A stretch of DNA of 64,000 nucleotides from Bradyrhizobium sp. 164 (GTDB lineage: Bacteria; Pseudomonadota; Alphaproteobacteria; Rhizobiales; Xanthobacteraceae). The notes below the pieces were generated by a model. It made no database searches. It had not been told where the DNA came from and saw nothing but the letters and a program-made list of their open reading frames with translations. A program made the translations under genes and the position numbers. Location of the stretch: positions 1 to 64,000 of the forward strand of contig NZ_JADPKA010000069.1 of assembly GCF_023073715.1 (NCBI RefSeq). The letters run 5' to 3'. This document shows positions 50,044 through 59,788 of the stretch, piece after piece (positions within the stretch are counted from its first letter, which is position 1; every line of letters starts with the position of its first letter).

Positions 50044-51660
50044 TCAATCGCCCCACTGCGCGAACGCGTCGTTGAAGACGCGCTCGCCGGGGGCGCCCTT
50101 CTCGATCGCGATGATGGCGCGGCGCTGATTGGCGTAGACCAGCGGCACGTCGAACCAGGAGCGCTCCTTCAGGAGCTGGACGTTGCGGGCGCGGTCGGCG
50201 TCGACATTGGAAAGGCCGACCAGGAAGAAGCCATCGGTGACCTTGACGGCGAGGCCGGCGAGCGGCGTACCGCGCGCCTGCTCGTTCGACTTCATCAGGA
50301 TGCCCGGCACGTTGGAGACGCTGCCGCCCGGAAAGTCCTGCGGAAGGATGAAGGTCAATTCCGCGGTGTGGCTCGCCGGCAGCGAGGAATCGGTGTTACG
50401 GCGGAACGACATCGTCATCTTGAACTTGCGGTCGGGGATCTCGATGTCGGCGCGCACGGCGATGTCGGCCTTCTGGTTGCCGGACGCCTTGATCGGCTCC
50501 AGCCGCCATACCACCGAGCCGACATATTGCTTGCCCTTCGGATCGGACGGATCCTCGTCGTAGAGCACGACCTTCTGCGCCACCGGCGCGACCGGCTGGT
50601 CGCTCGCCGAAGGCTGGCCGACCCGATCCGGGATCTTCGGCTTGGTCTGCGGCTGGGCCGGATTCGGCGCCTCCACCACCTGGGTCGCGGACGGCTTGAG
50701 AAAGCCGTTGACGATCTGGACCAGCTGCTTGCCCCAGAGGATGCCGGCCCCAACCAGGATCAGCACGATGCCGACCGCGATCGCGCTCTTGAACGGGAAG
50801 GCGGAGCCGGTGCGGACGCGCTTCTTGGCGTCGCGCTCGGCTGCAATGCGCGCACGCTGCGACGGCGGCTGCGGCGTGTAGCGCTCGGCCTCCTCGACCG
50901 ACTCGTCGTAGGAATAGGGCGCCTCGGACTCGCCGGTGCGGTCTTCCAGGCTCGGCTCCAGCCGGTCGAACTCCGGCGAGGGCGAGGGCACGTTGGCGTA
51001 GGTGCGGCGCGCGGCGCGGCTCGCCTGCGCGGCGGCGCCGCCGAGATCGTTGGCATCGGCCGTGATGTCGCGGAAGCCGCGCACGCCCGGTGCGGGTGGT
51101 AGCGGTGGCGGCGGGCCCATGTCCGGCGGGCGGCGCGCACCCGCGCGATCGCGTCCGGCCGGTGGAGGCGTCTGCGGCTCCGCCGTCGGCGGCGGAGCGG
51201 ACGGGCCGGGCTGGCGCGGGGCGTCGAAACGCGGCGCACGCGGCGGCCGCGGCGCGTCGCCCTGATCGTCAGCACCAAAGGACGGGCGGTCGGCACGCGG
51301 CGGCGTCGGGGCCGGACGCGCGCGCGGCGGGGCCGGCTGAGATGCGGGAGCGTTGCCTTCGGCCGCGCGGGCGCTAGCCCGGCGGAAGGCATCGCCGCTG
51401 CCGCCAGGGCGAGTGCCCCCACCGGGGCGCGAGGCCTCGCGGGCGCGCTGGGCGGCCTCCGATTCGACCTTGCGGACGGCCTCTTCCAGCGACAGCCGTT
51501 CGCGGGTGATCTCGGATTCGGAGAGCGGCGGCTGCACGCTGCGGAGCTGCGCGATCAGCGCCGTGCGCGCCCGCTCATAGAGCGCGCGACGGCTTTCGCC
51601 GGGAGCGTTGGGGTCCAGGGCGGCAATAGCGCGGGCGATCAGCGGATAGTAATCAGCCAT
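50044..51660 (-). CDS. Large Pro-rich single-pass membrane protein, purA neighbour
   Basis: A 538-residue protein. Residues 1-75 form a helical domain (YYPLIARAIAALDPNAPGES, ERARTALIAQLRSVQ). A disordered Pro/Arg/Ala-rich part spans 76-260. One membrane segment at about 286-305 (AIAVGIVLILVGAGILWG) follows. The C-terminal 200 residues form a beta-rich, presumably periplasmic domain (YVGSVVWRLEPI, AELTFILPQDFPGGSVSNVP, PLAGLAVKVTDGFFLVGLS). Bradyrhizobium homologues are often annotated loosely; no kinase motif is present. It ends 37 nt after purA on the same strand. Confidence 0.8.
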   Translation of the reverse strand: MADYYPLIARAIAALDPNAPGESRRALYERARTALIAQLRSVQPPLSESEITRERLSLEEAVRKVESEAAQRAREASRPGGGTRPGGSGDAFRRASARAAEGNAPASQPAPPRARPAPTPPRADRPSFGADDQGDAPRPPRAPRFDAPRQPGPSAPPPTAEPQTPPPAGRDRAGARRPPDMGPPPPLPPAPGVRGFRDITADANDLGGAAAQASRAARRTYANVPSPSPEFDRLEPSLEDRTGESEAPYSYDESVEEAERYTPQPPSQRARIAAERDAKKRVRTGSAFPFKSAIAVGIVLILVGAGILWGKQLVQIVNGFLKPSATQVVEAPNPAQPQTKPKIPDRVGQPSASDQPVAPVAQKVVLYDEDPSDPKGKQYVGSVVWRLEPIKASGNQKADIAVRADIEIPDRKFKMTMSFRRNTDSSLPASHTAELTFILPQDFPGGSVSNVPGILMKSNEQARGTPLAGLAVKVTDGFFLVGLSNVDADRARNVQLLKERSWFDVPLVYANQRRAIIAIEKGAPGERVFNDAFAQWGD

Positions 51661-51697
51661 TTCAACTCAACTATACGCGCGTCCTGGTAAGATATCG

Positions 51698-52990
51698 TTA
51701 AGCTTCAAACGGATTTTGCACCAGGATAGTATCTTCGCGTTCGGGGCTGGTGGAAAGCAGCGCGACCGGGCACCCCACCAATTCCTCGATCCGGCGGACA
51801 TATTTGATGGCCTGGGCCGGCAGGTCGGCCCAGGACCGTGCGCTGGCGGTCGGCTCCTTCCAGCCCTCGATCGTCTCGTAGATCGGCTCGACCCGGCTTT
51901 GCGCGCCCTCACCGGCGGGGAAATGGTCGATCTCCTTGCCGTCGAGCCTGTAGCCGGTGCAGACCTCGATCGTGTCGAAGCCGTCGAGGATGTCGAGCTT
52001 GGTCAGCGCCAGGCCGTTGATGCCGCAGGTCCGGACCGCCTGGCGGACCAGCACGGCGTCGAACCAACCGCAACGGCGGGGCCGACCGGTATTGGTGCCG
52101 AACTCGCGGCCGCGCTCGCCAATCTTGCGGCCGGTCTCGTTGTCCTGCTCGGTCGGGAACGGGCCCTGGCCGACGCGGGTCGTATAGGCCTTGCACAGGC
52201 CAAGCACGTAACCGACCGCGGCCGGCCCGAGGCCGGCGCCGGTCGCCGCCTGCGCCGCCACCGTGTTGGACGAGGTGACGTAGGGATAAGTGCCGTGATC
52301 GACGTCGAGCAGCGCGCCTTGCGCGCCCTCGAACAGCATGCGCTTGCCTTCGCGCCGCTTGATATCGAGCAGCCGCCAGACCGTCTCGGCATAGGGCAGC
52401 AGCTGCGGCGCCATCGCCATCAGTTCTTTCAGGATCACCGCGCTGTCGAATTCCGGCAGGTTGAGGCCGCGGCGCAGCGCGTTGTGATGCGCCAGCAGGC
52501 GATCGATCTTGTGCGGCAGCGTCTGATGATCAGCAAGATCCATCAGGCGGATGGCGCGGCGGCCGACCTTGTCCTCATAGGCAGGTCCAATGCCGCGGCG
52601 CGTGGTGCCGATCGCGGTCGCTGCGCTGGCGGATTCGCGGTGCGCATCGAGCTCGCGGTGCAGCGGCAGGATCAGCGTGACGTTTTCCGCGACGCGCAGA
52701 TTGTCAGGGCTGACATCGACCCCCTGCGCCCTGAGCTTGGCGACCTCGTCGAGGAAGGCGGCGGGATCGAACACCACGCCGTTGCCGATCACGGACAGCT
52801 TGCCCTCGCGCAGTACGCCGGAGGGCAGCAGCGCGAGCTTGTAGGTCTTGCCGTTGATCACGAGCGTGTGGCCGGCGTTATGGCCGCCCTGGAAGCGGAC
52901 GACGATGTCCGCCTGCTCCGACAACCAGTCGACGATCTTGCCCTTCCCTTCGTCGCCCCACTGGGCGCCGACGACGACAACATTGGCCAT
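51698..52990 (-). CDS. purA: Adenylosuccinate synthetase PurA
   Basis: A 430-residue cytosolic enzyme that joins IMP and Asp with GTP to make adenylosuccinate in AMP synthesis. GTP/phosphate loop GDEGKGK is at residues 12-18 with catalytic D13; H41 is in GGHNAGHT. GTTRRGIGPAYEDK, LFEGAQGALLDVDHGTYPYV and TNTGRPRRCGWFD are invariant regions. ATG 52990 is the family start; an upstream in-frame start is not supported. It is the first gene of a pair with the membrane protein at 50044. Confidence 0.98.
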   Translation of the reverse strand: MANVVVVGAQWGDEGKGKIVDWLSEQADIVVRFQGGHNAGHTLVINGKTYKLALLPSGVLREGKLSVIGNGVVFDPAAFLDEVAKLRAQGVDVSPDNLRVAENVTLILPLHRELDAHRESASAATAIGTTRRGIGPAYEDKVGRRAIRLMDLADHQTLPHKIDRLLAHHNALRRGLNLPEFDSAVILKELMAMAPQLLPYAETVWRLLDIKRREGKRMLFEGAQGALLDVDHGTYPYVTSSNTVAAQAATGAGLGPAAVGYVLGLCKAYTTRVGQGPFPTEQDNETGRKIGERGREFGTNTGRPRRCGWFDAVLVRQAVRTCGINGLALTKLDILDGFDTIEVCTGYRLDGKEIDHFPAGEGAQSRVEPIYETIEGWKEPTASARSWADLPAQAIKYVRRIEELVGCPVALLSTSPEREDTILVQNPFEA

Positions 52991-53024
52991 TCGCGGGTAA
53001 TCCCTGTTCAATCTGTCTCTAGGA

Positions 53025-53072
53025 GGCATGATCCTCGCGGAAAACCGGTGCCCACTCTTCCGGGATCATGCC
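53025..53072. repeat. Short palindromic repeat (GGCATGATC type)
   Basis: GGCATGATC and GATCATGCC lie 30 bp apart, enclosing CGGAAAACCGGTGCCCACTCTTCCGG. The palindrome with core GGAAAACCGG is a known rhizobial interspersed element. It is upstream of purA. Confidence 0.8.
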
Positions 53073-53413
53073 TGCGCCCAGCCCAATCGGCGGCCGGAGC
53101 CGCCCGCACGCAAGGCAGCCAACCGGATAAAGGAAGCAGCCCCTCTAAGCAAGCAAGAACGGGGCTTTTTCGGGGCTCGGAAGGCCATCCAAGCCTTTGA
53201 TATCCCCCGAAAATCCAGAGACCTTCCAGAGCCGAGCCAAAGCCTCGACCAAAGCGCTAGACGCGATCTCGGCCGCTGCATGGTCGCGATGCATCCGTCC
53301 CCCATTGATGCAACCTCGATTTCCGTGTCTTTGAACGGCGCCGGGCTATGAACCGGCCCGGATCTCGCCGGGCCGGACGCCTCGGCGCATGACGCGGGGC
53401 CATAGCCATCACA
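53073..53413. other. Intergenic region between purA and EamA gene 1
   Basis: These 341 bp contain no gene with a ribosome site. AACGGGGCTTTTTCGGGGCT near 53159 is a weak hairpin-like stretch. Nothing else is seen. Confidence 0.3.
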
Positions 53414-54346
53414 ATGTCTGCCACGGGCCAGAGCACAGGCGCCGAAACCGCCGGCCAAACCTGGATTGCCAACCAGCCTTATCTGCTGCTCAGCATCACC
53501 GCGCTGTGCTGGGCCGGCAATGCCATCGTCGGTCGGCTCGCCGCCGGCCACATCCCGCCGGTGACGCTGTCATTCCTGCGCTGGTCCTTCGCCTTCCTGC
53601 TGGTGCTGCCGTTCGCCTGGAAACATCTTGCGCAGGACTGGCCCGCGATCCGCGGCCGGCTCGGCCTGATGATCACGCTCTCGATCACCGGCATCGGCGC
53701 CTTCAACACGCTGCAATATTGGGCGCTGGAGCATACCCAGGCCCTGAACACGCTGCTGCTCCAGTCTGCCGCCCCGCTGATCGTGGCGCTGTGGTCGCTG
53801 GCCATTCTGGGGATCAGGCTCACCGCGGCGCAGGCATTCGGCGTGCTGCTGTCGATGTGCGGCGTGCTCACGATCCTGCTGCATGGCGATTTCACCACGC
53901 TGTCGAACATCGAGTTCAACAAGGGCGACCTCATCTTCATCGTCGCGCTGGTCATTTTCGCGCTCTATTCGGTACTGACCCTGAAGCGTCCGCCGATGCA
54001 CGGCCTGTCCTTCCTCGCCTTCACCTTCGGCTGCGGCGCCGCCTGCCTCATTCCGCTGGAGATCTGGGAATTGATCGAGCGCCCCGTGATGAAGCTCGAC
54101 GGGCCGAACCTGCTGACCCTATTCTACGTCGCAGTGTTCCCCTCGGCGCTCGCCTATCTCTGCTTCAATCGCGGCGTCCGCCTGATTGGCGCCAATCGCG
54201 CCGCGCCGTTCTTCCATGTCGTGCCAGTGTTCGGCTCGATCATGGCGATCGTGTTCCTGGGCGAACACCCGCAGGTCTTCCATTTCCTCGGCTTCGCGCT
54301 GGTGCTGGCGGGCGTGTTCGTGGCGTCACGCAAGCAGGCGAGTTAG
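53414..54346 (+). CDS. EamA/DMT family transporter (paralogue 1)
   Basis: A 310-residue inner-membrane exporter with ten hydrophobic segments in two EamA repeats. Typical strings: YLLLSITALCWAGNAIVGRLAAG, LNTLLLQSAAPLIVALWSLAIL, and GVRLIGANRAAPFFHVVPVFGSIMAIVFLGE. Substrates of DMT exporters vary (amino acids, metabolites). It has a paralogue 180 bp downstream. Confidence 0.92.
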   Translation: MSATGQSTGAETAGQTWIANQPYLLLSITALCWAGNAIVGRLAAGHIPPVTLSFLRWSFAFLLVLPFAWKHLAQDWPAIRGRLGLMITLSITGIGAFNTLQYWALEHTQALNTLLLQSAAPLIVALWSLAILGIRLTAAQAFGVLLSMCGVLTILLHGDFTTLSNIEFNKGDLIFIVALVIFALYSVLTLKRPPMHGLSFLAFTFGCGAACLIPLEIWELIERPVMKLDGPNLLTLFYVAVFPSALAYLCFNRGVRLIGANRAAPFFHVVPVFGSIMAIVFLGEHPQVFHFLGFALVLAGVFVASRKQAS

Positions 54347-54525
54347 CAACGTATCCAAGCGGAGCGCTGCCATCACCTCTCCTCTTGTGGGAGAGCGGAT
54401 GAGCACATTGCGTCCAACATATTAACCGCCAATGACGCGTCCCCGGGTCATGCCTGCATTGTAGCATTGCGGCCGCGTGACTTGTGTCATGACGGCAATC
54501 CGGCGCAAGCTCGTATCCGACGCCA

Positions 54526-55461
54526 ATGACGATCGCTTCCCCCGCGCCAGCGGCCTCCAATACGGCCAGTTGGCTCAACAACCAGCCTTATCTGCTGCTG
54601 AGCCTGAGCTCGTTGTTCTGGGCCGGCAACATCGTGCTCGCGCGTCATGTCGGCGCGCATGTGCCGCCACTGACCGTGACCACGATCCGCTGGTTCGGCG
54701 TGTTCCTGATCCTGTTGCCGTTCGCCTGGCCGCATCTGAAGCGCGACTGGCCTGCCTTGCGCAACAGCCTGCCCCTGATGCTGTTCCTGTCGCTGGTGGG
54801 ATTTGCCTTCAACAACGCGATCTCGTACTGGGCAATGCAATACACGGAGGCGCTGAACGCGTTGCTGATCCAGTCGGCAGGTCCGCTGTTCGTGGCGCTG
54901 TGGTCGCTGGTGCTGTTTGGGGTGCGGCTGACCGGTGCGCAGTTCGCGGGCATCGCGATCTCGCTTCTCGGCGTGCTGATCATCATCCTACGCGGCGATC
55001 TCGCCGCACTCGCGAGCATCAGCTTCAACAGAGGCGACATCATGTTCGCCTCCTCCCTGGTAGCGTTCGGTCTCTATTCGGCCTTCATCCCGCGCCGGCC
55101 AAAAATTCACCAGCTCTCCTTCCTGTCCTTCACCACCTGCTGCGGCGCGACGATGCTGCTGCCGACTGCGATCTGGGAGGCTCTAAGCGGCCGCGTGCTG
55201 CAGTTCGACGGCACGACGCTGGCAACGCTCGGCTATATCCTGATCTTCCCCTCGACGCTGGCCTATCTCTTCTTCAACCGCGGCGTCGCGCTGATCGGCC
55301 CGAACCGCGCCGCGCCGTTCTTCCATCTAGTGCCGGTGTTCGGCTCGGCGATGGCGATCCTGCTGCTCGGCGAAAAGCTCCAGCCGTTCCACCTGATCGG
55401 CTACGCGCTGGTGCTCGCCGGCGTCGTGATCGCCTCGCGCCAGGGTTCGGCGGCGAAGTAA
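54526..55461 (+). CDS. EamA/DMT family transporter (paralogue 2)
   Basis: A 311-residue transporter parallel to the upstream gene: YLLLSLSSLFWAGNIVLARHVGA, LNALLIQSAGPLFVALWSLVLFG and GVALIGPNRAAPFFHLVPVFG. Ten predicted helices. The identical block order shows a tandem duplication, now diverged. The ribosome site is weak. The substrate is unknown. Confidence 0.9.
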   Translation: MTIASPAPAASNTASWLNNQPYLLLSLSSLFWAGNIVLARHVGAHVPPLTVTTIRWFGVFLILLPFAWPHLKRDWPALRNSLPLMLFLSLVGFAFNNAISYWAMQYTEALNALLIQSAGPLFVALWSLVLFGVRLTGAQFAGIAISLLGVLIIILRGDLAALASISFNRGDIMFASSLVAFGLYSAFIPRRPKIHQLSFLSFTTCCGATMLLPTAIWEALSGRVLQFDGTTLATLGYILIFPSTLAYLFFNRGVALIGPNRAAPFFHLVPVFGSAMAILLLGEKLQPFHLIGYALVLAGVVIASRQGSAAK

Positions 55462-55559
55462 ATTCCGCGGCGCGGAGACACGGCGACAAACTCACCGCTT
55501 CCGATTTCAACGAGGAGACGCTAGGTTCCCCGCCAACGACAAAGAGGGAACGTCCAGAC

Positions 55560-56537
55560 ATGATTTCAGCGTTGACTCGAAACCTGCGTGCCATCGGCGC
55601 GGCCGCATTGTGCCTCGCCGCCGCATCCACGGCCGAGGCCGACAATTATCCGAGCCGCAACATCACGCTGGTGTTGCCGTTCGCGGCCGGCAGCGGCACC
55701 GACACCACGACGCGGCTGATCTCGCAGCATCTGTCGCAGGCGCTCGGCGTCGGCATCGTGATCGAGAACAAGGCGGGCGCCAATGGTATGCTCGCCGCAA
55801 CCTACGTCGCGAAGGCCGCTCCCGACGGCTACACGCTGCTGGTGACGACCAACACCACGCATTCGGCCAATCCCTATCTGCTCAAGAGCCTCACTTACGA
55901 TCCGGTCAAGGATTTCACGCCGATCGCGCGCACCGGCGACCTGCCTTTCATGCTGGTCGTCAACCCGGAAGTGCCGGCCAAGACTGTCGGCGAGCTGGTC
56001 GCCTATGGCAAGGCCAATCCGGGCAAGCTGAGCTACGCTTCGGGCTCGTCCTCGGCGATCGTGTCCGGCGCGACCTTTGCCCACAATGCCGGGCTCGACC
56101 TGTTGCACGTGCCCTACAAGAGCTCGCCGCCGGCGCTCAACGACGTCATGGGTGGCCGCGTCTCGATGATGTTCGTCGACATCCTGACCGGCCTGCCGCA
56201 TGTCAACGGCAACGCGCTGCGCGCGCTCGCGGTCACCACCAAGGAGCGCTCGCCGCTGGTGCCGCATCTGCCCTCGATGCAGGAGGCCGGCGTGCCGGAC
56301 TTCGACATCTCGTCATGGCAGGGCTATTTCGGCCCGGCCGGCATGCCCAAGGAGATCGTGACGCGGCTCAATACCGAGATCAGGAAGATCGTCGAGAATC
56401 CGGAGATCAAGGCGAAGCTCGCCACCCTCGGCATGGACGCCTTCTCGGGCACACCGGAGCAGCTCGGCACCTTCGTGAACGAGCAGCTCGTGCTGTGGGA
56501 GAAGCTGATCACGAACGCGAAGATCGAGAAGCAGTAG
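55560..56537 (+). CDS. Bug family tripartite tricarboxylate transporter substrate-binding protein
   Basis: A 325-residue periplasmic binding protein with signal peptide (AIGAAALCLAAASTAEA). Bug strings: YPSRNITLVLPFAAGSGTDT, VIENKAGANGMLAATYVAKA, PDGYTLLVTTNTTHS, DFTPIARTG and VPYKSSPPALNDVMGGRV. Bug proteins bind carboxylates and similar solutes. No tctA or tctB gene is in the window, so the matching permease, if any, is elsewhere. Confidence 0.93.
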   Translation: MISALTRNLRAIGAAALCLAAASTAEADNYPSRNITLVLPFAAGSGTDTTTRLISQHLSQALGVGIVIENKAGANGMLAATYVAKAAPDGYTLLVTTNTTHSANPYLLKSLTYDPVKDFTPIARTGDLPFMLVVNPEVPAKTVGELVAYGKANPGKLSYASGSSSAIVSGATFAHNAGLDLLHVPYKSSPPALNDVMGGRVSMMFVDILTGLPHVNGNALRALAVTTKERSPLVPHLPSMQEAGVPDFDISSWQGYFGPAGMPKEIVTRLNTEIRKIVENPEIKAKLATLGMDAFSGTPEQLGTFVNEQLVLWEKLITNAKIEKQ

Positions 56538-56539
56538 GC

Positions 56540-56704
56540 GTGCTCCTCGGACGATGTCATCGTCCGCGGAGGCGGACGATCCAGTATTCCGGAGGTGCCT
56601 GTATTTGAACCGAGAGGCCGCGGCGTACTGGATGCCGCGCCTTCGCGCGGCATGACAGTCGAGAGAAAAGGGTGGGCACGACGCTTTGCGTCTTTGCCCA
56701 CTCT
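56540..56704. repeat. Intergenic palindromes after the Bug gene (includes family D copy 2)
   Basis: GGACGATGTCATCGTCC, then GCCGCGCCTTCGCGCGGC, then GGGTGGGCACGACGC...TTTGCCCACTCT (56670-56704), the last being a short version of family D. The order TACTGGATGCC-GCGCC...GGCATGAC is a usual Bradyrhizobium end repeat. They lie between convergent genes and probably act as end structures. Confidence 0.65.
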
Positions 56705-56723
56705 ACGAGTTCAGCGCACGGGC

Positions 56724-58409
56724 TTACGCCGCGCGCACCTTGACGAGGAAGCTGTCCACGGCGCTGCGCAGCGCGCCGGACTGGTTGTCCAGCTCGCGGG
56801 CGTTGGTGAGCACGTCGCTGGCTGCACTGCCGGTCGCTTCCGCGGCCGACGTGACGCTGCCGATATGGGCGTTGATCTCGCTCGAGCCGGCCGCAACCGA
56901 CTGGATGTTGCGGGCGATCTCGCGGGTCGCTTCGCCCTGCTGCTCGATCGATGCCGAAATGCCCGCGGTGATTTCGCTCATCTCGGCGATCGTCTGGGTG
57001 ATGCCGGTGATGGCCGTGACCGCGTCGCTGGTCGAGGTCTGCATCGCCGCGACCTGCGCGGAGATCTCCTCGGTCGCCTTCGCAGTCTGGTTGGCGAGCG
57101 CCTTGACCTCAGAGGCGACGACCGCGAATCCGCGGCCGGATTCACCGGCGCGTGCCGCTTCGATGGTGGCGTTGAGCGCGAGCAGGTTGGTCTGCGCGGC
57201 GATCGAATGGATCAGCTTGACGACCTCGCCGATCTTCTCGGCGCCGGTCGAGAGCACCTGCACGGTGGCGTTGGTCCGCTCGGCGTCGCTGACGGCGCGG
57301 CTGGCGACTTCGGTCGAGCGGGTGACCTGGCGGGAGATTTCCGCAACCGAGCTCGACAGCTCTTCGGCGGCAGCGGCAACCGTGCCGACATTGCCGGAGG
57401 CCTTTTGCGAGGCAGCGCCGACCGTTGCGGCACGCAAGGAGGCATCGGTCGCGCTCGCGGTCATCGACTGCGCCGTGCTCTGCATGCCGGCGGCGGCCGA
57501 GGAGACCGAGCGGACGATGCCGTTGACGCTGCGTTCGAAGTCGTTGGCGATGTCTTCCATCGCGCTGCGACGTTCCGCCGCGGCACGCTCCTTGGCGTCC
57601 GCCTCGGTCTTCTCGAGGTCGCGGATGCGGACCGCATTGTCCTTGAAGATCTGCACGGTCGAGGCCATCGCGCCGACTTCGTCGCCGCGGCCGACGCCGG
57701 GAATGTCGCCCTCGAGCTTGCCATCCGCGAGGTCCTTCATACGGGCGCCGAGCAGCGCCAGCGGACGGCTGATGCCGCGGCCGATCAGCCAAGCGACGCT
57801 GCCGGCAACGATGACGATGCCGAGCAAGGCCAGGCCGAGCAGCCAATAGACCGGGCCCATTCTCGCGTCGATGTCGTCGAGATAGGCGCCGGTGCCGAGA
57901 TACATGTCGAAGCCAGGCACGGCGACTGCATATCCGATCTTGCGGATCGGCTTCTCCTGGCCGGGCTTCACATATTCATAATACAGCAGGATCGAACCCT
58001 TCGCCTTGACGCCGTCCATCAGCTCGAGCGACAGCTTGCGGCCGTTGGTCACGACGTCCATGCGGTTGGTGCCGATCTGCTTCGGATCGGGCGCAAGCTG
58101 GGTGATGCCGTCGTACGACGTGCCGAACAGGTAGCCCGCGCCGTTGTCATAGGTCATCGCGTTGCCATAGCGGCGAAGTTCGGCCAGGGCCGCATCCTTG
58201 GTCAGCTCGCCGGCATCGACGCGCTTCTTCAGAGCGCCCGCGTAGTTGCATGCCAGCTCGACGATAGCCTTGGCCTGATCGATGCGTGCATTCACCATCT
58301 CCTGCTTCATCAGGTAGCCGGCAAGGACACCGGAGATGCACAGGCCCAACAAGGTGACCCCGACAAGAATGCCGAGCTTCGGGGCGATCTTCAGATTGCT
58401 CAATTTCAC
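56724..58409 (-). CDS. Methyl-accepting chemotaxis protein with Cache sensor domain
   Basis: A 561-residue chemoreceptor. TM1 is at about residues 9-31, a single Cache domain at 35-180 (YDNGAGYLFGTSYDG, KGSILLYYEYVKPGQEKPIR), TM2 at 187-210, then HAMP (RPLALLGARMKDLADGKLEG) and a signalling hairpin with IHSIAAQTNLLALNATIEA. No C-terminal pentapeptide for CheR is seen. I start at GTG 58409, where GGAG is well spaced. The sCache_2 family often binds small organic acids; the ligand is not read from sequence. Confidence 0.93.
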   Translation of the reverse strand: MKLSNLKIAPKLGILVGVTLLGLCISGVLAGYLMKQEMVNARIDQAKAIVELACNYAGALKKRVDAGELTKDAALAELRRYGNAMTYDNGAGYLFGTSYDGITQLAPDPKQIGTNRMDVVTNGRKLSLELMDGVKAKGSILLYYEYVKPGQEKPIRKIGYAVAVPGFDMYLGTGAYLDDIDARMGPVYWLLGLALLGIVIVAGSVAWLIGRGISRPLALLGARMKDLADGKLEGDIPGVGRGDEVGAMASTVQIFKDNAVRIRDLEKTEADAKERAAAERRSAMEDIANDFERSVNGIVRSVSSAAAGMQSTAQSMTASATDASLRAATVGAASQKASGNVGTVAAAAEELSSSVAEISRQVTRSTEVASRAVSDAERTNATVQVLSTGAEKIGEVVKLIHSIAAQTNLLALNATIEAARAGESGRGFAVVASEVKALANQTAKATEEISAQVAAMQTSTSDAVTAITGITQTIAEMSEITAGISASIEQQGEATREIARNIQSVAAGSSEINAHIGSVTSAAEATGSAASDVLTNARELDNQSGALRSAVDSFLVKVRAA

Positions 58410-58660
58410 GGGGTGGCTCCGGCAATGACGGGATACGGGCACGCGACCAGTTCGATCAAAATCGAATCAACTTTTATGTGTGAGCCCTTATCAAGTTACT
58501 TACGGTCATCCGTAGAAGCCCGGACGCAGCCGCACAAACCGGCAATTTATCTCCGCGCCAACAACCGGGAATTGTACGCGGCCGCGTCGATTTCGCGTAA
58601 AAGACGCAAAGGTCAGCCACGAAGGCAGGCCACAACAAGAAACCAAATCGGGAGCAGAAA

Positions 58661-59704
58661 ATGCCGAAATACAGGGTGGTGACGCCGAAGGGCGCGAGCT
58701 TCACGGTCGCGGGCAGCGATTACTCCTATGAGCGCGAGGCGCTCGATCCGATCGATGCAGAGATCGTCGAGGCGCCGGCCGACGAGGCCGGGTTCGTCGC
58801 CGCCGCGAAAAACGCCGACGCCATCTATGCCAAGGGCATCCCGATCACCAAGAGCATCATCGACAGCTTAGAAAACTGCAAGGTCATTACGCTCGGCTCG
58901 GTCGGCGTCGACAACGTCGACGTCAAGGCCGCCACCGCCCGCGGAATTCCCGTCACCAACATCCCCGACACCTTCATCGAGGAGGTCGCCGACCACGCCA
59001 TGATGCTGTTGCTCGCGGGCTTCCGTCGCCTGGTCGAGCAGGATCGCATGGTGCGCGACGGCCGCTGGGCCGAGGGCCGGCCGGCGCTGCTCAAGATCCC
59101 GCGGCTGATGGGCCAGACGCTCGGCTTCATCTCGTTCGGCCGCGTCGCGCGCGCGGTTGCGAAACGCGCAGCGCCCTTCGGCCTGCGCATGATGGCCTAT
59201 GATCCCTTCATCCAGGAAACGCTGATGTACGACCACGGCGTGATCCCGGCGACGCTGAACGAGGTGCTGTCGCAATCCGACTTCGTCTCGATGCACGCCC
59301 CCGCCCGGCCCGAGGTCCATCACATGCTGACCGAGAAGCACTTCCGGCAGATGAAGAAGGGCTCGATCTTCATCAACACCGGGCGCGGTGCCACGGTGGA
59401 CGAGGAGAGCCTGATCAAGGCGCTCCAGGAGGGCTGGATCGCGCATGCCGCCCTCGACGTGCTGGAGAAAGAGCCGCCCTCGCACAACAATCCCCTGCTC
59501 GGCATGGAGAACGTGACCCTGACCGCCCACGTCGCTTCGGCCTCGGCACGGTTCGACGAGGCGCGCAAGCGCCGCGTGGGCTACGAATTGTCACTGGTGC
59601 TTCAGGGCATGTGGCCAGTAAGCTGCGTCAATCCGTCGGTGCTGCAAAGCACCGCGCTCCGCCGCTGGCAACCGATCAGCATGGATCGCGGGCCGAACAG
59701 CTAG
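58661..59704 (+). CDS. D-2-hydroxyacid dehydrogenase family (CtBP-like) protein
   Basis: A 347-residue NAD-dependent dehydrogenase. The nucleotide-binding loop reads LGFISFGRVARAVAKR; family members have GxGxxG, here G-F-I-S-F-G, so the second Gly is replaced. Catalytic residues are seen: Arg in NTGRGATVD region (R of INTGRG), Glu in DVLEKEPP, His in LTAHVASAS. A short C-terminal extension follows. GGGAGC lies before the ATG. It precedes a sugar-type ABC operon and may act on a product of its substrate. Confidence 0.88.
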   Translation: MPKYRVVTPKGASFTVAGSDYSYEREALDPIDAEIVEAPADEAGFVAAAKNADAIYAKGIPITKSIIDSLENCKVITLGSVGVDNVDVKAATARGIPVTNIPDTFIEEVADHAMMLLLAGFRRLVEQDRMVRDGRWAEGRPALLKIPRLMGQTLGFISFGRVARAVAKRAAPFGLRMMAYDPFIQETLMYDHGVIPATLNEVLSQSDFVSMHAPARPEVHHMLTEKHFRQMKKGSIFINTGRGATVDEESLIKALQEGWIAHAALDVLEKEPPSHNNPLLGMENVTLTAHVASASARFDEARKRRVGYELSLVLQGMWPVSCVNPSVLQSTALRRWQPISMDRGPNS

Positions 59705-59788
59705 GCGGCCGGCGCAAAGGCGCCGGAAACCGGAACGGCCCTTCACCGGCGATCAACGCCGGGGAGGGAGACATCAAGGGAGGAACTG

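Noticed and set aside
55553..55577. GGAAC-N18-CGTT at the Bug gene as an EcfG promoter
   Set aside because: The putative -10 falls inside the coding sequence after the ATG, and the spacer is too long.
56595..58682. A 695-codon plus-strand open frame over the chemoreceptor gene
   Set aside because: It is also a GC-driven shadow; the minus strand encodes a complete MCP with TM, HAMP and signalling motifs.
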